A stretch of 47,602 bases of DNA, from assembly GCA_014382245.1 (NCBI GenBank), contig JACNKC010000038.1, positions 1-47,602 of the forward strand. The letters are read 5' to 3'. The stretch comes from Pseudomonadota bacterium (GTDB lineage: Bacteria > Desulfobacterota > Binatia > UBA1149). The position numbers were made by a program, and so were the translations under genes. The notes under the pieces were generated by a model. The model searched no databases, was not told where the DNA came from, and saw nothing but the letters and a program-made list of their open reading frames with translations. Shown piece after piece: positions 26,352 to 35,070 of the stretch. Numbering within the stretch: position 1 is the first letter of the stretch; each line of letters begins with the position of its first letter.

Positions 26352-27740
26352 ATGGCAGGCAGAAGCAGTCGAAAACGCAGCGTTTACACCTGCCAGGATT
26401 GCGGGCAGTCGGCTTCGCGCTGGCTGGGCCGCTGCCCGGGCTGCGGCGAGTGGAACTCCATGGTCGAAGAGCTGCAGCCGGCGACCAGCCGCGGCAAGGC
26501 CACCGTAAAATCGGCCGCAGCCGCCGCCGAGTCCACCGTGCTGCTGGGCGAGGTGGCAGGGCCGGGCATCGAGGGACGACTGGTTTCGGGCAGCGGCGAG
26601 ATCGACCGCGTGCTGGGTGGTGGACTGGTGCCCGCCAGCGCGGTGCTGTTGGGCGGTGATCCTGGCATAGGAAAATCGACGCTGGCCCTGCAGCTTGCCT
26701 CGGCGCTTTCGGCCAAGGGAGCTTGCGTGTTGTACGTGGCCGGCGAGGAAGCTCCCGCGCAGGTGCGCCTGCGCGCCGACAGGCTGGCGCGTGCCGGGTC
26801 GGACAAGCTGCTCGTGCTGCCCGAGACCGACGCGGCCGCGGTCATCGAGGTAATGCGCAAGAAGCGACCGGCGGTGGCGGTAATAGATTCGATCCAGACC
26901 CTGTACTCGGGCGAGGTCGAGTCGGCCCCCGGCTCGGTGTCGCAGTTGCGGGAGACCTGCGCGCAGGTTGTGGCGGCTGCGCGCGAGTTGGAATGCGCGG
27001 TGATCTTCATCGGCCATGTAACCAGGGAGGGCACCATAGCCGGCCCACGCGTGCTCGAGCACATGGTCGACACGGTGCTGTATTTTGAAGGCGACAGTAA
27101 CCACGCGTTTCGTATACTGCGCGCGGTGAAGAATCGTTTTGGCGCGGCAAACGAGATCGGTGTCTTCGAGATGGCAGCCGACGGTCTGCGCGAGGTGCCC
27201 AACCCCTCGCTGTTGTTGTCGGGTGGCGCCAGGGAAGGCGTGAGCGGTTCCTCGATCAGCTCGTGCATGGAAGGCAGCCGGCCGGTGCTCGTGGAGATAC
27301 AGGCGCTGGTGTCGCCGGGCTCAGTGGGCAGCGTGCGCCGGACCACGCTCGGGGTCGATCACAACCGCGTGGCCATGCTGGCAGCCGTGATGGAAAAACG
27401 CCTTGGGCTGTCGATGGCCAGCCACGATATCTTTGTGAACACTGCGGGTGGCGTGCGCCTCGATGACCCGGGAGTCGATCTTGCGGTCATGGCGTCGCTG
27501 GCCTCGAGCCTGCTCGACGTGACCCTGCCCGCGGCTACCGTGGTGTTGGGCGAGGTGGGGCTGACGGGCGAGGTGAGGGCGGTTTCACGCCTGCACGCGC
27601 GGGTGAAAGAGGCGGCGCGGCTGGGTTTCAAGCGCGCCGTGGTGCCGGCGGCCAACAGCGATCGCCTCGACGACCTCGACGACCTCGAGCTGCTCAGGTG
27701 CAAGGGCGTGGCAGACGCGTGGCGGCTGCTGTCAGGCTGA
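26352..27740 (+). CDS. radA: DNA repair protein RadA (Sms)
   Basis: RadA is a RecA-like ATPase/helicase that processes recombination intermediates. The 462-residue protein has the N-terminal C4 zinc finger (YTCQDCGQSASRWLGRCPGC), Walker A LLGGDPGIGKSTLALQLA, the RadA-specific KNRFG motif (RAVKNRFGAANEIGVFEM), and a C-terminal Lon-protease-like domain (VNTAGGVRLDDPGVDLAVMA, GEVGLTGEVRAVSRL). ATG 26352 starts 13 residues before the first finger Cys, as in other RadA proteins; the longer upstream frame would run towards the BirA operator. It is divergent from bioF and convergent with the PpiD-like gene. Confidence 0.96.
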   Translation: MAGRSSRKRSVYTCQDCGQSASRWLGRCPGCGEWNSMVEELQPATSRGKATVKSAAAAAESTVLLGEVAGPGIEGRLVSGSGEIDRVLGGGLVPASAVLLGGDPGIGKSTLALQLASALSAKGACVLYVAGEEAPAQVRLRADRLARAGSDKLLVLPETDAAAVIEVMRKKRPAVAVIDSIQTLYSGEVESAPGSVSQLRETCAQVVAAARELECAVIFIGHVTREGTIAGPRVLEHMVDTVLYFEGDSNHAFRILRAVKNRFGAANEIGVFEMAADGLREVPNPSLLLSGGAREGVSGSSISSCMEGSRPVLVEIQALVSPGSVGSVRRTTLGVDHNRVAMLAAVMEKRLGLSMASHDIFVNTAGGVRLDDPGVDLAVMASLASSLLDVTLPAATVVLGEVGLTGEVRAVSRLHARVKEAARLGFKRAVVPAANSDRLDDLDDLELLRCKGVADAWRLLSG

Positions 27741-27760
27741 CGCCCAGGCCGGGATAGCGG

Positions 27761-29680
27761 TCAGGGTCGGACGCTGGCCACGAGGTCCGGGTTGTAGGTG
27801 ATATTAGCCCTTTCCTTCAGGTAGTTGACGAAGGCCGTGTAGGCTTCGAGGCTGCGACCCCGTTCGAGTTCGGCCAGGCGCTCCTCCTTGACCTCGTCAA
27901 AGTCTTCTCGCGAAGCTTCGCTGAGCTCACCGCGCGCGAGCACGTAGGCGTCGCCCCGGTGAACAAAGCTGCGCGGCAGAAGCTCTCCGTCTGTAGTGGT
28001 GCGGAAGGTCGCCTCGGCCACGGCCGGCAGCGCGCCGATGCCCTTGATAAAATTATTGTCGCGTCGCACAGGCCCGGCCTCGCCGACTTCGAGGCCGGCT
28101 TCTTTCGCTGCGTCGGCCAGGTTCGATTCCCGGGCGCTGGCGAGCAACTCGTCGGCACTCTCGCGCGCCAGTCGTGACGCCCCGCGCTTGCGGAACTCGG
28201 CCTCTACTTCTTCGCGCACGTCGGCTAGCTCGGGAACGTAGCTCGCCTGCTGGTCGGCCAGCTGGAGGACGTACCAGGTGTTGCCGGCCTTGACTGGGTC
28301 GCTGACCTCGGTTTTTGATCCAAGGGCAAGTGCGGCCTCTATGAACGAAGGCGCGCGTCCCACTCCCGGCACAACCTGTTGATCGCGATCGAGCAGGGGA
28401 GTGCTCTTGATCGTCAGCCCGTCAGCCTGGGCCATCTCTTCCATCGAGGCGCCGTCAACCATTGCCACGCTGGCCTCGGCTGCTTTGTCGAAGGCGATGT
28501 CCGTGGATTTTTTTGCTGCGAGCTTGTCGCGGATCTCGTCGCGCGAGTCTTCGAGCTTGCGCTCCTGCGGCGCCTGCCTTTTGTAAACCTTGATCAGGTG
28601 GAGGCCGAAGCGGGTCTCGGTGATACCGCTGACCTCGCCTTCGGCAAGAGCGAAGGCCGCGTCTTCGAAGGGTTTAACCATCTTCCGACGGCCGAACATG
28701 CCCAGGTCACCACCGTCGCTGGCGGTCGAATCGTCAGATTCTGTTTTAGCCAGTTCTTCGAAATCGGCGCCGTCTGCGAGCTTAGTGGCTACCGCTTCCA
28801 TGGCCGTCCTGGTGGCGGCCTTGTCGTCTTCCGAAGCGTCCGCGGCCACGCGCTTGAGGATGTGACGCGCGCCGACCTGTTCCTCGGTGGTGAACTCGGT
28901 GTCGACGTTGAGCAGGTAGTACTCCTCGATTTCTTCTTCGCTCACGCCCGCGCTGCCCTGGAAGGACTCGGGCGAGTAGGCCAGGTAGTTGACCCCCGCG
29001 CTCTCGGCGCGCCGCCACTGCTCTCCTTGTTCTTCGAAGAACAGCTCGATGTCTTCTTCGCTTACTTCCACCGCGTCCTCAAAGTTCGACGACTTGAGCT
29101 GAACGAAAGAAAGACTGATCTCGGAGGCACCCAGCTGAAATTCTTCCCACGCGTCCTCTTCTGTGACCATCACGCCCTGGGCCACGACGTCGCGCAGCTG
29201 GTTGACCAGCATCTCTTCTCGCATCGAGGCCTCGAAGGCCGAGGGCGACAGCCCCTGCCTCTGGAGTACGCTGCGGTACTGGGCGGGCGAAAAATCACCG
29301 TTGCGCTGGAACACGTCTATGCCGCGAATCTCGCGCCGCACGGTCTCGTCGGGTATGAGCAGGTTCAGGCGGTGTGCTTCCTGCGACATCAAGGTGGTGT
29401 CGACCAGTCGGCTCAGCGAGGCCGAGGGGATGTCGAGCGCGTCGAGCATCTCGGGACTGAGCGAGTCGCCGTACAGGTCCCGGTAGTAGGCCTGGTTGTT
29501 GAGCTGGGCCCTCTGGAAGTCGGCTATCGATATTTCGGTGGAGTCGACCACCGCCACCGCAGCCGGGCCGCCACCAATCTGTCCGCCCCCGCCCATGAAA
29601 AAGACGAAGACGAGACAGATAATTCCGAGCGCGATCTTGATGAACCAGGACCGCGCATTTCTACGCATGAAGTCGAGCAC
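27761..29680 (-). CDS. ppiD: PpiD-like peptidyl-prolyl isomerase / periplasmic chaperone
   Basis: PpiD is an inner-membrane-anchored periplasmic foldase near the Sec translocon. The 639-residue protein begins MLDFMRRNARSWFIKIALG, as in other PpiD proteins, with one membrane helix (about 15-32), a SurA-like N-domain (residues 40-260), one parvulin domain (VGARHILKRV ... GGDLGMFGRRKMVKPFEDAA ... ETRFGLHLIKVYKR, about 265-380), and a C-terminal helical/second rotamase-like region. Length and order match the family (E. coli PpiD is about 620). The thioredoxin gene lies 45 bases upstream on the same strand. A chaperone role fits the many secreted Cys-rich proteins here, but that link is inference. 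Confidence 0.9.
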   Translation of the reverse strand: MLDFMRRNARSWFIKIALGIICLVFVFFMGGGGQIGGGPAAVAVVDSTEISIADFQRAQLNNQAYYRDLYGDSLSPEMLDALDIPSASLSRLVDTTLMSQEAHRLNLLIPDETVRREIRGIDVFQRNGDFSPAQYRSVLQRQGLSPSAFEASMREEMLVNQLRDVVAQGVMVTEEDAWEEFQLGASEISLSFVQLKSSNFEDAVEVSEEDIELFFEEQGEQWRRAESAGVNYLAYSPESFQGSAGVSEEEIEEYYLLNVDTEFTTEEQVGARHILKRVAADASEDDKAATRTAMEAVATKLADGADFEELAKTESDDSTASDGGDLGMFGRRKMVKPFEDAAFALAEGEVSGITETRFGLHLIKVYKRQAPQERKLEDSRDEIRDKLAAKKSTDIAFDKAAEASVAMVDGASMEEMAQADGLTIKSTPLLDRDQQVVPGVGRAPSFIEAALALGSKTEVSDPVKAGNTWYVLQLADQQASYVPELADVREEVEAEFRKRGASRLARESADELLASARESNLADAAKEAGLEVGEAGPVRRDNNFIKGIGALPAVAEATFRTTTDGELLPRSFVHRGDAYVLARGELSEASREDFDEVKEERLAELERGRSLEAYTAFVNYLKERANITYNPDLVASVRP

Positions 29681-29725
29681 GTGATCAGGCTAGTAGACCA
29701 CGTTGCTGAAGGCAATCCCCGTTCG

Positions 29726-30052
29726 TTAGGAAATTGCCAGGTCGAGGGCCTCGGCCAGTTTGGGCTTGGCTGCCGCGCCCACGATCTGCTCGGCCACCTG
29801 TCCCTGTTTGAACACTATAAGGTTGGGAATGCTGCGAACCCCGTAGTTGGCTGCTACCTGCTGGTTGTCGTCAACATTTACCTTGACCACCCGGGCGCGG
29901 CCGTCGTATTCGCCGGCCAGCTCTTCGAGCACCGGGGCTATGGCCCTGCAGGGCGCGCACCAGGGTGCCCAGAAGTCCACCAGTACGGGCACCGACGAGT
30001 CGAGTACTTCCTGTTGAAAATTGGCGTCTGTTACTTCGGTGATGTCTGCCAT
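29726..30052 (-). CDS. trxA: Thioredoxin with WCAPC active site
   Basis: A 108-residue thioredoxin: [20 protein letters not shown] carries the active site, followed by [20 protein letters not shown] and the cis-Pro loop [12 protein letters not shown]. Thioredoxins reduce disulfides in the cytoplasm; no signal peptide is present. The dipeptide between the Cys residues is Ala-Pro, not the usual Gly-Pro, a known but less common variant. AACAGGAGACAATACAAG precedes ATG 30052, a fair ribosome site. It lies between tRNA-Leu and the PpiD-like gene. Confidence 0.95.
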   Translation of the reverse strand: MADITEVTDANFQQEVLDSSVPVLVDFWAPWCAPCRAIAPVLEELAGEYDGRARVVKVNVDDNQQVAANYGVRSIPNLIVFKQGQVAEQIVGAAAKPKLAEALDLAIS

Positions 30053-30093
30053 CTTGTATTGTCTCCTGTTATCCCTGTATCGCGAGGCTAATG

Positions 30094-30177
30094 TGCCGGA
30101 GGTCGGACTCGAACCGACACGAGGTTTCCCCCACCGGATTTTGAGTCCGGCGCGTCTACCAGTTTCACCACTCCGGC
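30094..30177 (-). tRNA. tRNA-Leu(CAA)
   Basis: On the reverse strand an 84-base tRNA with a long variable arm begins GCCGGAGTGGTGAAACTGG and ends CTCCGGC-A. The anticodon arm is CCGGA-CTCAAAA-TCCGG, anticodon CAA (codon TTG). The next bases are CAT, so CCA is not encoded, unlike in the tRNA-Ala and tRNA-Thr of this window. Confidence 0.94.
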
Positions 30178-30219
30178 GTGGTTCACAAACGCCACACGGC
30201 GGCTCCGCCTTAGCGGAAC

Positions 30220-30942
30220 TTACCGCGGCGGTGCCATTCGTCGCTCAAGCTCCAGCAGCGTTGGCTGGCGGTTGGGAACAACGGCGGCGCGCGCCTCGAT
30301 CTTCTGAATAGCATCAGCGGCAAGTTGTTTCACCTGCTGGTCACTGCTGGTTTCCGAAAACCTGTTCAGCGCTTCTGTCACTTGGGGGGTGCCCGATTCG
30401 CCCAGCGCGTAGAGGGCGGCTGACCTGACGGTGTCGGAAGTGGCGGCCTTGGCACAATTGAGCAGCTGTTTGCTCGCCCTCGGGTCGGCTATGCGGCCAA
30501 GGGCGATGAGCACCTGGGTGCGCTCGTCTGCCTCGACTTCGGACAGGAACAGCTTCTGCATCAGCACGGGAACGGCCGCGTGCTGGCGCCGCACGCCAAG
30601 ATAGTTGACCGCCTTCACGCGCACGCGCTGGTCGCTGTCGGCCAAGGCGTCGAGCAGCGGGCCGAGGCTTTCTTCCATGTCGTCGACCTGGCCGAGCGAC
30701 TCGACGGCCTCCAGCCTGATGGCCACGTCTTCATCGGAAAGCCGCTTGGCCCACTCGGCGGCGTTGGCACCACGGCTGATGCGGTTGTATCGATCTCTCA
30801 CGCGGTGCGCGTATGATTGGGCCTCGGCCTGCTCTACCATGAGGCCCGGTACGGCGGGCAGTGCTATGATCGCGGCAAGGAGGATCATGCCAAGGACGAT
30901 CATGCCCGGGGGGATCGCTGAGCTGGTTCTGGACTCTTTCAT
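30220..30942 (-). CDS. HEAT-repeat protein with N-terminal membrane segment
   Basis: A 240-residue protein. Residues 12-41 form a hydrophobic signal or anchor ([20 protein letters not shown]). The rest consists of about four HEAT/PBS-lyase-type repeats: [68 protein letters not shown]. Such solenoids bind proteins; an exported location is likely. No enzyme motif is seen. The start ATG 30942 is near the divergent DUF3108 gene, and the ribosome site is weak. Confidence 0.8.
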   Translation of the reverse strand: MKESRTSSAIPPGMIVLGMILLAAIIALPAVPGLMVEQAEAQSYAHRVRDRYNRISRGANAAEWAKRLSDEDVAIRLEAVESLGQVDDMEESLGPLLDALADSDQRVRVKAVNYLGVRRQHAAVPVLMQKLFLSEVEADERTQVLIALGRIADPRASKQLLNCAKAATSDTVRSAALYALGESGTPQVTEALNRFSETSSDQQVKQLAADAIQKIEARAAVVPNRQPTLLELERRMAPPR

Positions 30943-31027
30943 GCCGACTTACCAACAGGAAAACTGTCGCGACTACCGGGTAAGTGCAAGCCGGGGTACC
31001 CGCCGGGCAGTCCGCGGGGCAGCGCGG

Positions 31028-31897
31028 GTGCGGCGGGCTTTGTGTTCAAGCCTCACCGGCCTGGCACTGCTCTGCCTTGCCCCGCACGGGGCCGTGGCCG
31101 AGGCCATCGAGCCCGGCGAGGTGCAGGTAAGCACCCCGGTTTACCAGTTGCCCGCCGACGTGGAGTGGCCTGACGAGCGCTGGGAATATCACTTCAGCTG
31201 GTCGGGTATTCCCGTGGGCAGGCTTTCTATTGAGGCGGGCAGGGAGCCGGCCGGCTCCGATGATCCCGGCGACGATGTAAGCGACGGCGACCAGCGGCAG
31301 CACCTGACCGTCCGCGTGCTGGGCACGACCAACAGTGTTATCGACCTGCTGTGGAAGTACAGGCTCGACGCTCGCGGAGTGGTAGCGGTGCGCCCTTTCT
31401 CGCCGCGCGAGTTCATCATCGACGAAACCGAAAGGCGCAAAGACAAGTTCACGCATATCCGCTTTGACGCCGACCGTAACGTGCACTCCATCCGTCGCAA
31501 GAACGACAAGACCAGGGAGTACCGCTTTGCCGGTGGTAACACCTTCGATCTCCTGTCCACCGTGTTCCTTGTGCTCAATCTCGACTACGTGCTGGGCGAC
31601 GAGTTCTACGTGGACACCTTTACGGGAACCAGCCGCTACCTGGTGACCGTGAGTGTGGACGCGAAGGAAGACACGTTGGCCGCCGGTGTATCGGTGCCGG
31701 CCTGGAGGCTGTCTGTGTATACCCACGAGCTCACCGACCCCGAGGAGGACGGCAAACACCGCGAAACAATACTATGGGTGTCGCGCGACAAGCCTCGCCG
31801 CCTGCTGGCCGCGAGAAGCAGGACCTTCGTTGGTGCCGTCGAAGTGAACCTCGATGCCGTTGTGCCCGCAGGCGACCCGACCCGGGTCCCGGAGTAA
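31028..31897 (+). CDS. DUF3108 family exported protein
   Basis: A 289-residue exported protein whose core matches DUF3108: ERWEYHFSWSGIPVGRLSIE at the start of the mature domain, LTVRVLGTTNSVIDLLWKYR, TFDLLSTVFLVLNLDYVLGD, and a C-terminal WVSRDKPRRLLAARSRTFVG strand. The family is a periplasmic beta-rich protein of unknown role. GTG 31028 gives a clean signal peptide (MRRALCSSLTGLALLCLA, then PHGAVA-EA). An in-frame ATG at 30941 would add 29 residues and touch the divergent HEAT gene; it is less likely. No co-directional neighbour is close; coxA starts about 200 bases later. Confidence 0.82.
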   Translation: MRRALCSSLTGLALLCLAPHGAVAEAIEPGEVQVSTPVYQLPADVEWPDERWEYHFSWSGIPVGRLSIEAGREPAGSDDPGDDVSDGDQRQHLTVRVLGTTNSVIDLLWKYRLDARGVVAVRPFSPREFIIDETERRKDKFTHIRFDADRNVHSIRRKNDKTREYRFAGGNTFDLLSTVFLVLNLDYVLGDEFYVDTFTGTSRYLVTVSVDAKEDTLAAGVSVPAWRLSVYTHELTDPEEDGKHRETILWVSRDKPRRLLAARSRTFVGAVEVNLDAVVPAGDPTRVPE

Positions 31898-31912
31898 CAC
31901 CTGCTTATTTCG

Positions 31913-31944
31913 AACATCACCTTTGCTTGCTGGTGATGTTGACA
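31913..31944 (+). promoter_or_regulatory. Inverted repeat overlapping a TTGACA box upstream of the cox operon
   Basis: AACATCACC (31913-31921), 10 bases, GGTGATGTT (31932-31940) is a perfect 9-bp inverted repeat. Its right end overlaps TTGACA (31939-31944), a perfect -35 hexamer; the -10 (TAACAA at 31962) is weak. It could be a repressor/activator site for the cox operon or a stem-loop ending the DUF3108 transcript, though no T-run follows. Confidence 0.45.
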
Positions 31945-32099
31945 AGCGGGTCACTTTTCCGTAACAAGGATACAGACGGGAACTCTTTCCGGACACCGAA
32001 AAAGGGGGAATGCCTCGTGGGCGCATCGTGTGCCGACGGGCTTCCATTGGTGTCCATTTACAGACAACTGACCAGTTTGCCACGGCGGAGCCGCGACTC

Positions 32100-33848
32100 A
32101 TGTCTGATGAACATCACGAAGAATTGAGCTGGGTACGAAAATACGTTTTTTCGACCGACCACAAGGTCATCGGCATGCAATACGGCGTTACTGCGCTGCT
32201 ATTCCTGTTTTTCGGGTTCTGCCTGATGATGCTGATGAGGTGGCAGCTGGCCTACCCGGGCGAGCCCATCCCCCTGATCGGTTCGCTTTTCAGCGACGCC
32301 ACCGCGCCGGGCGGCGTCATGCTGCCGGAGTTTTACAACCAGCTGGGCGCCATGCACGGAACCATAATGGTGTTCCTGGGCGTGGTTCCGCTGGCCGTAG
32401 GCGCCTTTGGCAACTACGTCATGCCGCTGCAGATCGGCGCGCCCGATATGGCGTTTCCCAAGCTGAACATGGCCAGCTACTGGGTCTATTTTATCGGTGG
32501 CGCGGTAATGCTCGCCAGCTTTTTCGTTCCCGGCGGAGCGGCCCAGTCGGGCTGGACCTCCTACCCGCCGCTGTCCAACCTGGCCTCGGAGGGGCAGACC
32601 TGGTGGGTCGTGGGAATGATCTTTCTCATCGCCTCGTCGCTGCTGGGTTCGGTCAACTTCATCGTGACTATCCTGCACCTGCGCGCCCCGGGCATGTCGA
32701 TGTTCCGCCTGCCGATCTTCGTGTGGTCGCAGCTTGTCACCTCGTTCCTGCTGCTGCTGGCCTTTCCGGCCCTGCAGGCCGCGGGCACCCTGCAGCTGAT
32801 GGACAGGGTGTTCGGGTCGAGCTTCTTCCTGCCCTCGGGGCTGGTGGTTGGCGGCGAAGTGCTGGCCGTCAGTGGCGGTGGCAGCCCGCTGCTCTGGCAG
32901 CACCTGTTCTGGTTCCTGGCCCACCCCGAGGTCTACGTGCTCATCCTGCCGGCGCTGGGTATAGTGGCCGAGGTCATCGCCACCAACACCCGCAAGCCCC
33001 CGTGGGGATACCGCTCGCTCGTGTACTCGATGATCTTCCTGGGCTTCATGTCCTTCATCGTGTGGGCTCACCACATGTACATGACCGGCATGGGCACCAC
33101 CATGAGTAATTTCTTTCAGACCACGACCATGATCATTTCGATTCCGTCGGTGGTCATCCTCACCGCGATGGTCATTTCGTTGTGGGGTGGAGCCATACGC
33201 TTCACGGTGCCGATGCTGTTTGCCTTGGCCTTCCTGCCCATGTTCGGCATAGGCGGGCTCACCGGCCTGCCGCTGGGACTGGCCACGCCTGACATCCACC
33301 TGCACGACACCTACTACGTGATCGGCCACTTTCACTACGTGGTGGCGCCGGGGACGATCTTTGCCCTGTTTGCCGGCGTGTACCATTGGTTTCCAAAGAT
33401 CACCGGCCGGCAGATGAACCAGACCCTGGGCAAGCTGCACTTCTGGACGTCGTTGGTGTTCATCAACGGTGTGTTCATGCCGATGTTCTGGCAGGGCATG
33501 GCCGGCGTGTCGCGCCGCTTGTACGACCAGACCTTCTACGCCCACGGCGCCGCGGTGCAGGACCTGACCATCATATCGTCGGTGAGCGCGTGGCTGCTGG
33601 GGCTCGCCCAGCTGTTCTTCATCGTCAACTTCTTCCGCAGTATTTTTGCGGGACCCAAGGTCGAGGACGACAACCCGTGGCAGGCCACCACGCTTGAGTG
33701 GGCCACGCCCACGCCGCCACCTCACGGTAACTTTCCGGTGACGCCCACCGTTTACCGCGGACCCTACGAGTACAGCCAGCCGGGTGTAGAAGCCGACTTC
33801 ACGCCACAGGATGTAGCCGACGCCAAGATGACCGCGGGCAAGGCCTGA
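32100..33848 (+). CDS. coxA: Cytochrome c oxidase subunit I (heme-copper oxidase)
   Basis: The catalytic subunit of an aa3-type oxidase, with 12 or more membrane helices in 582 residues. The binuclear-centre motif HPEVY (275-279, including Glu277 and the His-Tyr pair), the CuB histidines H324-H325 and HDTYYVIGHFHYVV are present. D-channel residues GNY, Asp116 and Asn123 (GAPDMAFPKLN) are conserved. By ungapped alignment from WAHHMY with the Paracoccus enzyme, the K-channel Lys354 is Ile353, Ser291 is Ala290 and Thr351 is Ser350 here. ATG 32100 follows GGCGGAG and matches the family N-terminus. First gene of the operon; order is I-III-IV-x-x-II. Confidence 0.96.
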   Translation: MSDEHHEELSWVRKYVFSTDHKVIGMQYGVTALLFLFFGFCLMMLMRWQLAYPGEPIPLIGSLFSDATAPGGVMLPEFYNQLGAMHGTIMVFLGVVPLAVGAFGNYVMPLQIGAPDMAFPKLNMASYWVYFIGGAVMLASFFVPGGAAQSGWTSYPPLSNLASEGQTWWVVGMIFLIASSLLGSVNFIVTILHLRAPGMSMFRLPIFVWSQLVTSFLLLLAFPALQAAGTLQLMDRVFGSSFFLPSGLVVGGEVLAVSGGGSPLLWQHLFWFLAHPEVYVLILPALGIVAEVIATNTRKPPWGYRSLVYSMIFLGFMSFIVWAHHMYMTGMGTTMSNFFQTTTMIISIPSVVILTAMVISLWGGAIRFTVPMLFALAFLPMFGIGGLTGLPLGLATPDIHLHDTYYVIGHFHYVVAPGTIFALFAGVYHWFPKITGRQMNQTLGKLHFWTSLVFINGVFMPMFWQGMAGVSRRLYDQTFYAHGAAVQDLTIISSVSAWLLGLAQLFFIVNFFRSIFAGPKVEDDNPWQATTLEWATPTPPPHGNFPVTPTVYRGPYEYSQPGVEADFTPQDVADAKMTAGKA

Positions 33849-33867
33849 GCGAGGAAGGAGATAATCG

Positions 33868-34458
33868 ATGGAAATTCCTCACGTCGTTGAAGTTCACCCG
33901 GAAACGGGCTTAGCCAACGCCAAGTTGGGCTTGTGGTTGTTCCTGGCATCGGAAGTCATGCTGTTCGGTGCCCTGTTTTCGTCGTACATCCTGCTGCGCG
34001 TAGCCGCGGTGGAGTGGCCGGCAGGCTCCACGATACTCAACGTGCCCATGGCGACCTTCAACACCCTGGTGCTTATCGCGTCGTCGGTGACGGTGGTCAT
34101 GTCGTGGGCTTCGCTGAAGATGAACGACTTTGCCAAGTACAAGGTCTACATGGGCATCACCATCGCGTGCGCCTTCATCTTCCTGATCGTCAAGTACTTT
34201 GAGTACACGGCCAAGTTTGACCACGGGCTTTCGCCGGCCAGCAGTACCTTCCTGGCCATCTACTTTACGATCACCGGGCTGCACGCCATTCATATTCTCG
34301 GTGGCATCGTGGTCAACGGCTACCTGCTGGGCCCCGGCGCCCGCATGTGGAAAACAGACCCCGAGCAGTTTACCGGCCGTGTCGAGGCAGCCGGACTGTA
34401 CTGGCACTTTGTTGACCTGGTCTGGATCTTCCTCTTTCCCGTACTGTACCTGCTGTAG
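33868..34458 (+). CDS. coxC: Cytochrome c oxidase subunit III
   Basis: A 196-residue, five-helix subunit III: LGLWLFLASEVMLFGALFSS (the W-x-F-x-x-x-E-x-M-x-F signature), VMSWASLKMNDFAKYKVY, FTITGLHAIHILGGIVVNGY (with the conserved H-x-x-H) and the final AGLYWHFVDLVWIFLFPVLY. It is the short, bacterial form without the first two helices. Located 19 bases after coxA with a GAGGAAGGAGA ribosome site. Confidence 0.95.
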   Translation: MEIPHVVEVHPETGLANAKLGLWLFLASEVMLFGALFSSYILLRVAAVEWPAGSTILNVPMATFNTLVLIASSVTVVMSWASLKMNDFAKYKVYMGITIACAFIFLIVKYFEYTAKFDHGLSPASSTFLAIYFTITGLHAIHILGGIVVNGYLLGPGARMWKTDPEQFTGRVEAAGLYWHFVDLVWIFLFPVLYLL

Positions 34459-34478
34459 ACGACAACTTTCAGGAGACG

Positions 34479-34859
34479 ATGATGTCAGCACATGCCGAAG
34501 ACATTCAGGCCCACGTAAGAACCTACGTCGTGGTGTTCGCGGTACTGGCCGCCCTCACGGTAGTCACCGTGGCGGTGTCCTATCTCGACCTGTCAACGCC
34601 CATGGCCATAGCCGTGGCACTGCTGGTGGCCTGCACCAAGGGAGCCCTGGTGGCGCTTTTCTTCATGCACCTGCTCGATGAAAAGAAGATCATCTACGCT
34701 TTGCTGGCGTTGTCGGTGATCTTTTTTGCCATGTGCCTGTCGATACCCACCGAGTGGCACTCGGGGCTGATCAGGTCCGACTCGGTCTGGAGCAGCACCG
34801 GTGCCGGTGCCGGTGCACACGGAGAAAGCGCCCACGACGATCACGGCGGGGGCCACTGA
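34479..34859 (+). CDS. Cytochrome c oxidase subunit IV (prokaryotic, small)
   Basis: A 126-residue protein with three membrane helices (TYVVVFAVLAALTVVTVAVS, then AIAVALLVACTKGALVALFF, then IIYALLALSVIFFAMCLSI), matching the prokaryotic subunit IV/CyoD-like group, including the K-x-x-L-V-x-x-F-F-M-H-L pattern of helix two. The C-terminus is Gly/His-rich (AHGESAHDDHGGGH), which might bind metal; that is speculative. ATG 34479 is followed by another ATG. It lies 20 bases after coxC. Confidence 0.88.
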   Translation: MMSAHAEDIQAHVRTYVVVFAVLAALTVVTVAVSYLDLSTPMAIAVALLVACTKGALVALFFMHLLDEKKIIYALLALSVIFFAMCLSIPTEWHSGLIRSDSVWSSTGAGAGAHGESAHDDHGGGH

Positions 34860-34863
34860 CTCG

Positions 34864-35070
34864 GTGTCACTGAAGGCCTTCCACGTTTTTTTCGTGTCGG
34901 TTTCCATCCTCCTGTTCAGCTGGATCGGTTGGGGCCGGGCGTCGGTGTACGGCGACACGGGGCAGGCGACGGCCCTGCTGCTGTCGATCGCTTCTTTCGG
35001 TTTCGCCGCGCTGCTGGTCGTTTATGGCGGCTACGTGCTGCGTAAGTTGCGGGGGATCAGCTACCTGTGA
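34864..35070 (+). CDS. Small two-helix membrane protein of the cox operon
   Basis: A 68-residue protein from GTG 34864, with two membrane helices (SLKAFHVFFVSVSILLFSWI, and ALLLSIASFGFAALLVVYGG) and a basic C-terminus (YVLRKLRGISYL). The frame is open to 34801, but that part overlaps the subunit IV tail and looks unlike a protein start. Position between subunit IV and the CSVCFG protein, with a 4-base GTGA overlap at its stop, indicates an oxidase accessory or extra subunit. No named family can be given from memory. Confidence 0.7.
   Translation: MSLKAFHVFFVSVSILLFSWIGWGRASVYGDTGQATALLLSIASFGFAALLVVYGGYVLRKLRGISYL

Noticed and set aside
28379-30091. A 570-codon forward frame
   Set aside because: It is antisense to the PpiD-like and thioredoxin genes and has no domain pattern.
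30941-31027. DUF3108 protein start at ATG 30941
   Set aside because: It overlaps the start of the divergent HEAT gene and would bury the signal peptide; GTG 31028 gives a standard signal sequence.
32199-33725. A 508-codon reverse frame rich in His, Gln and Arg
   Set aside because: It is antisense to coxA; its composition is that of a mirrored membrane-protein gene.
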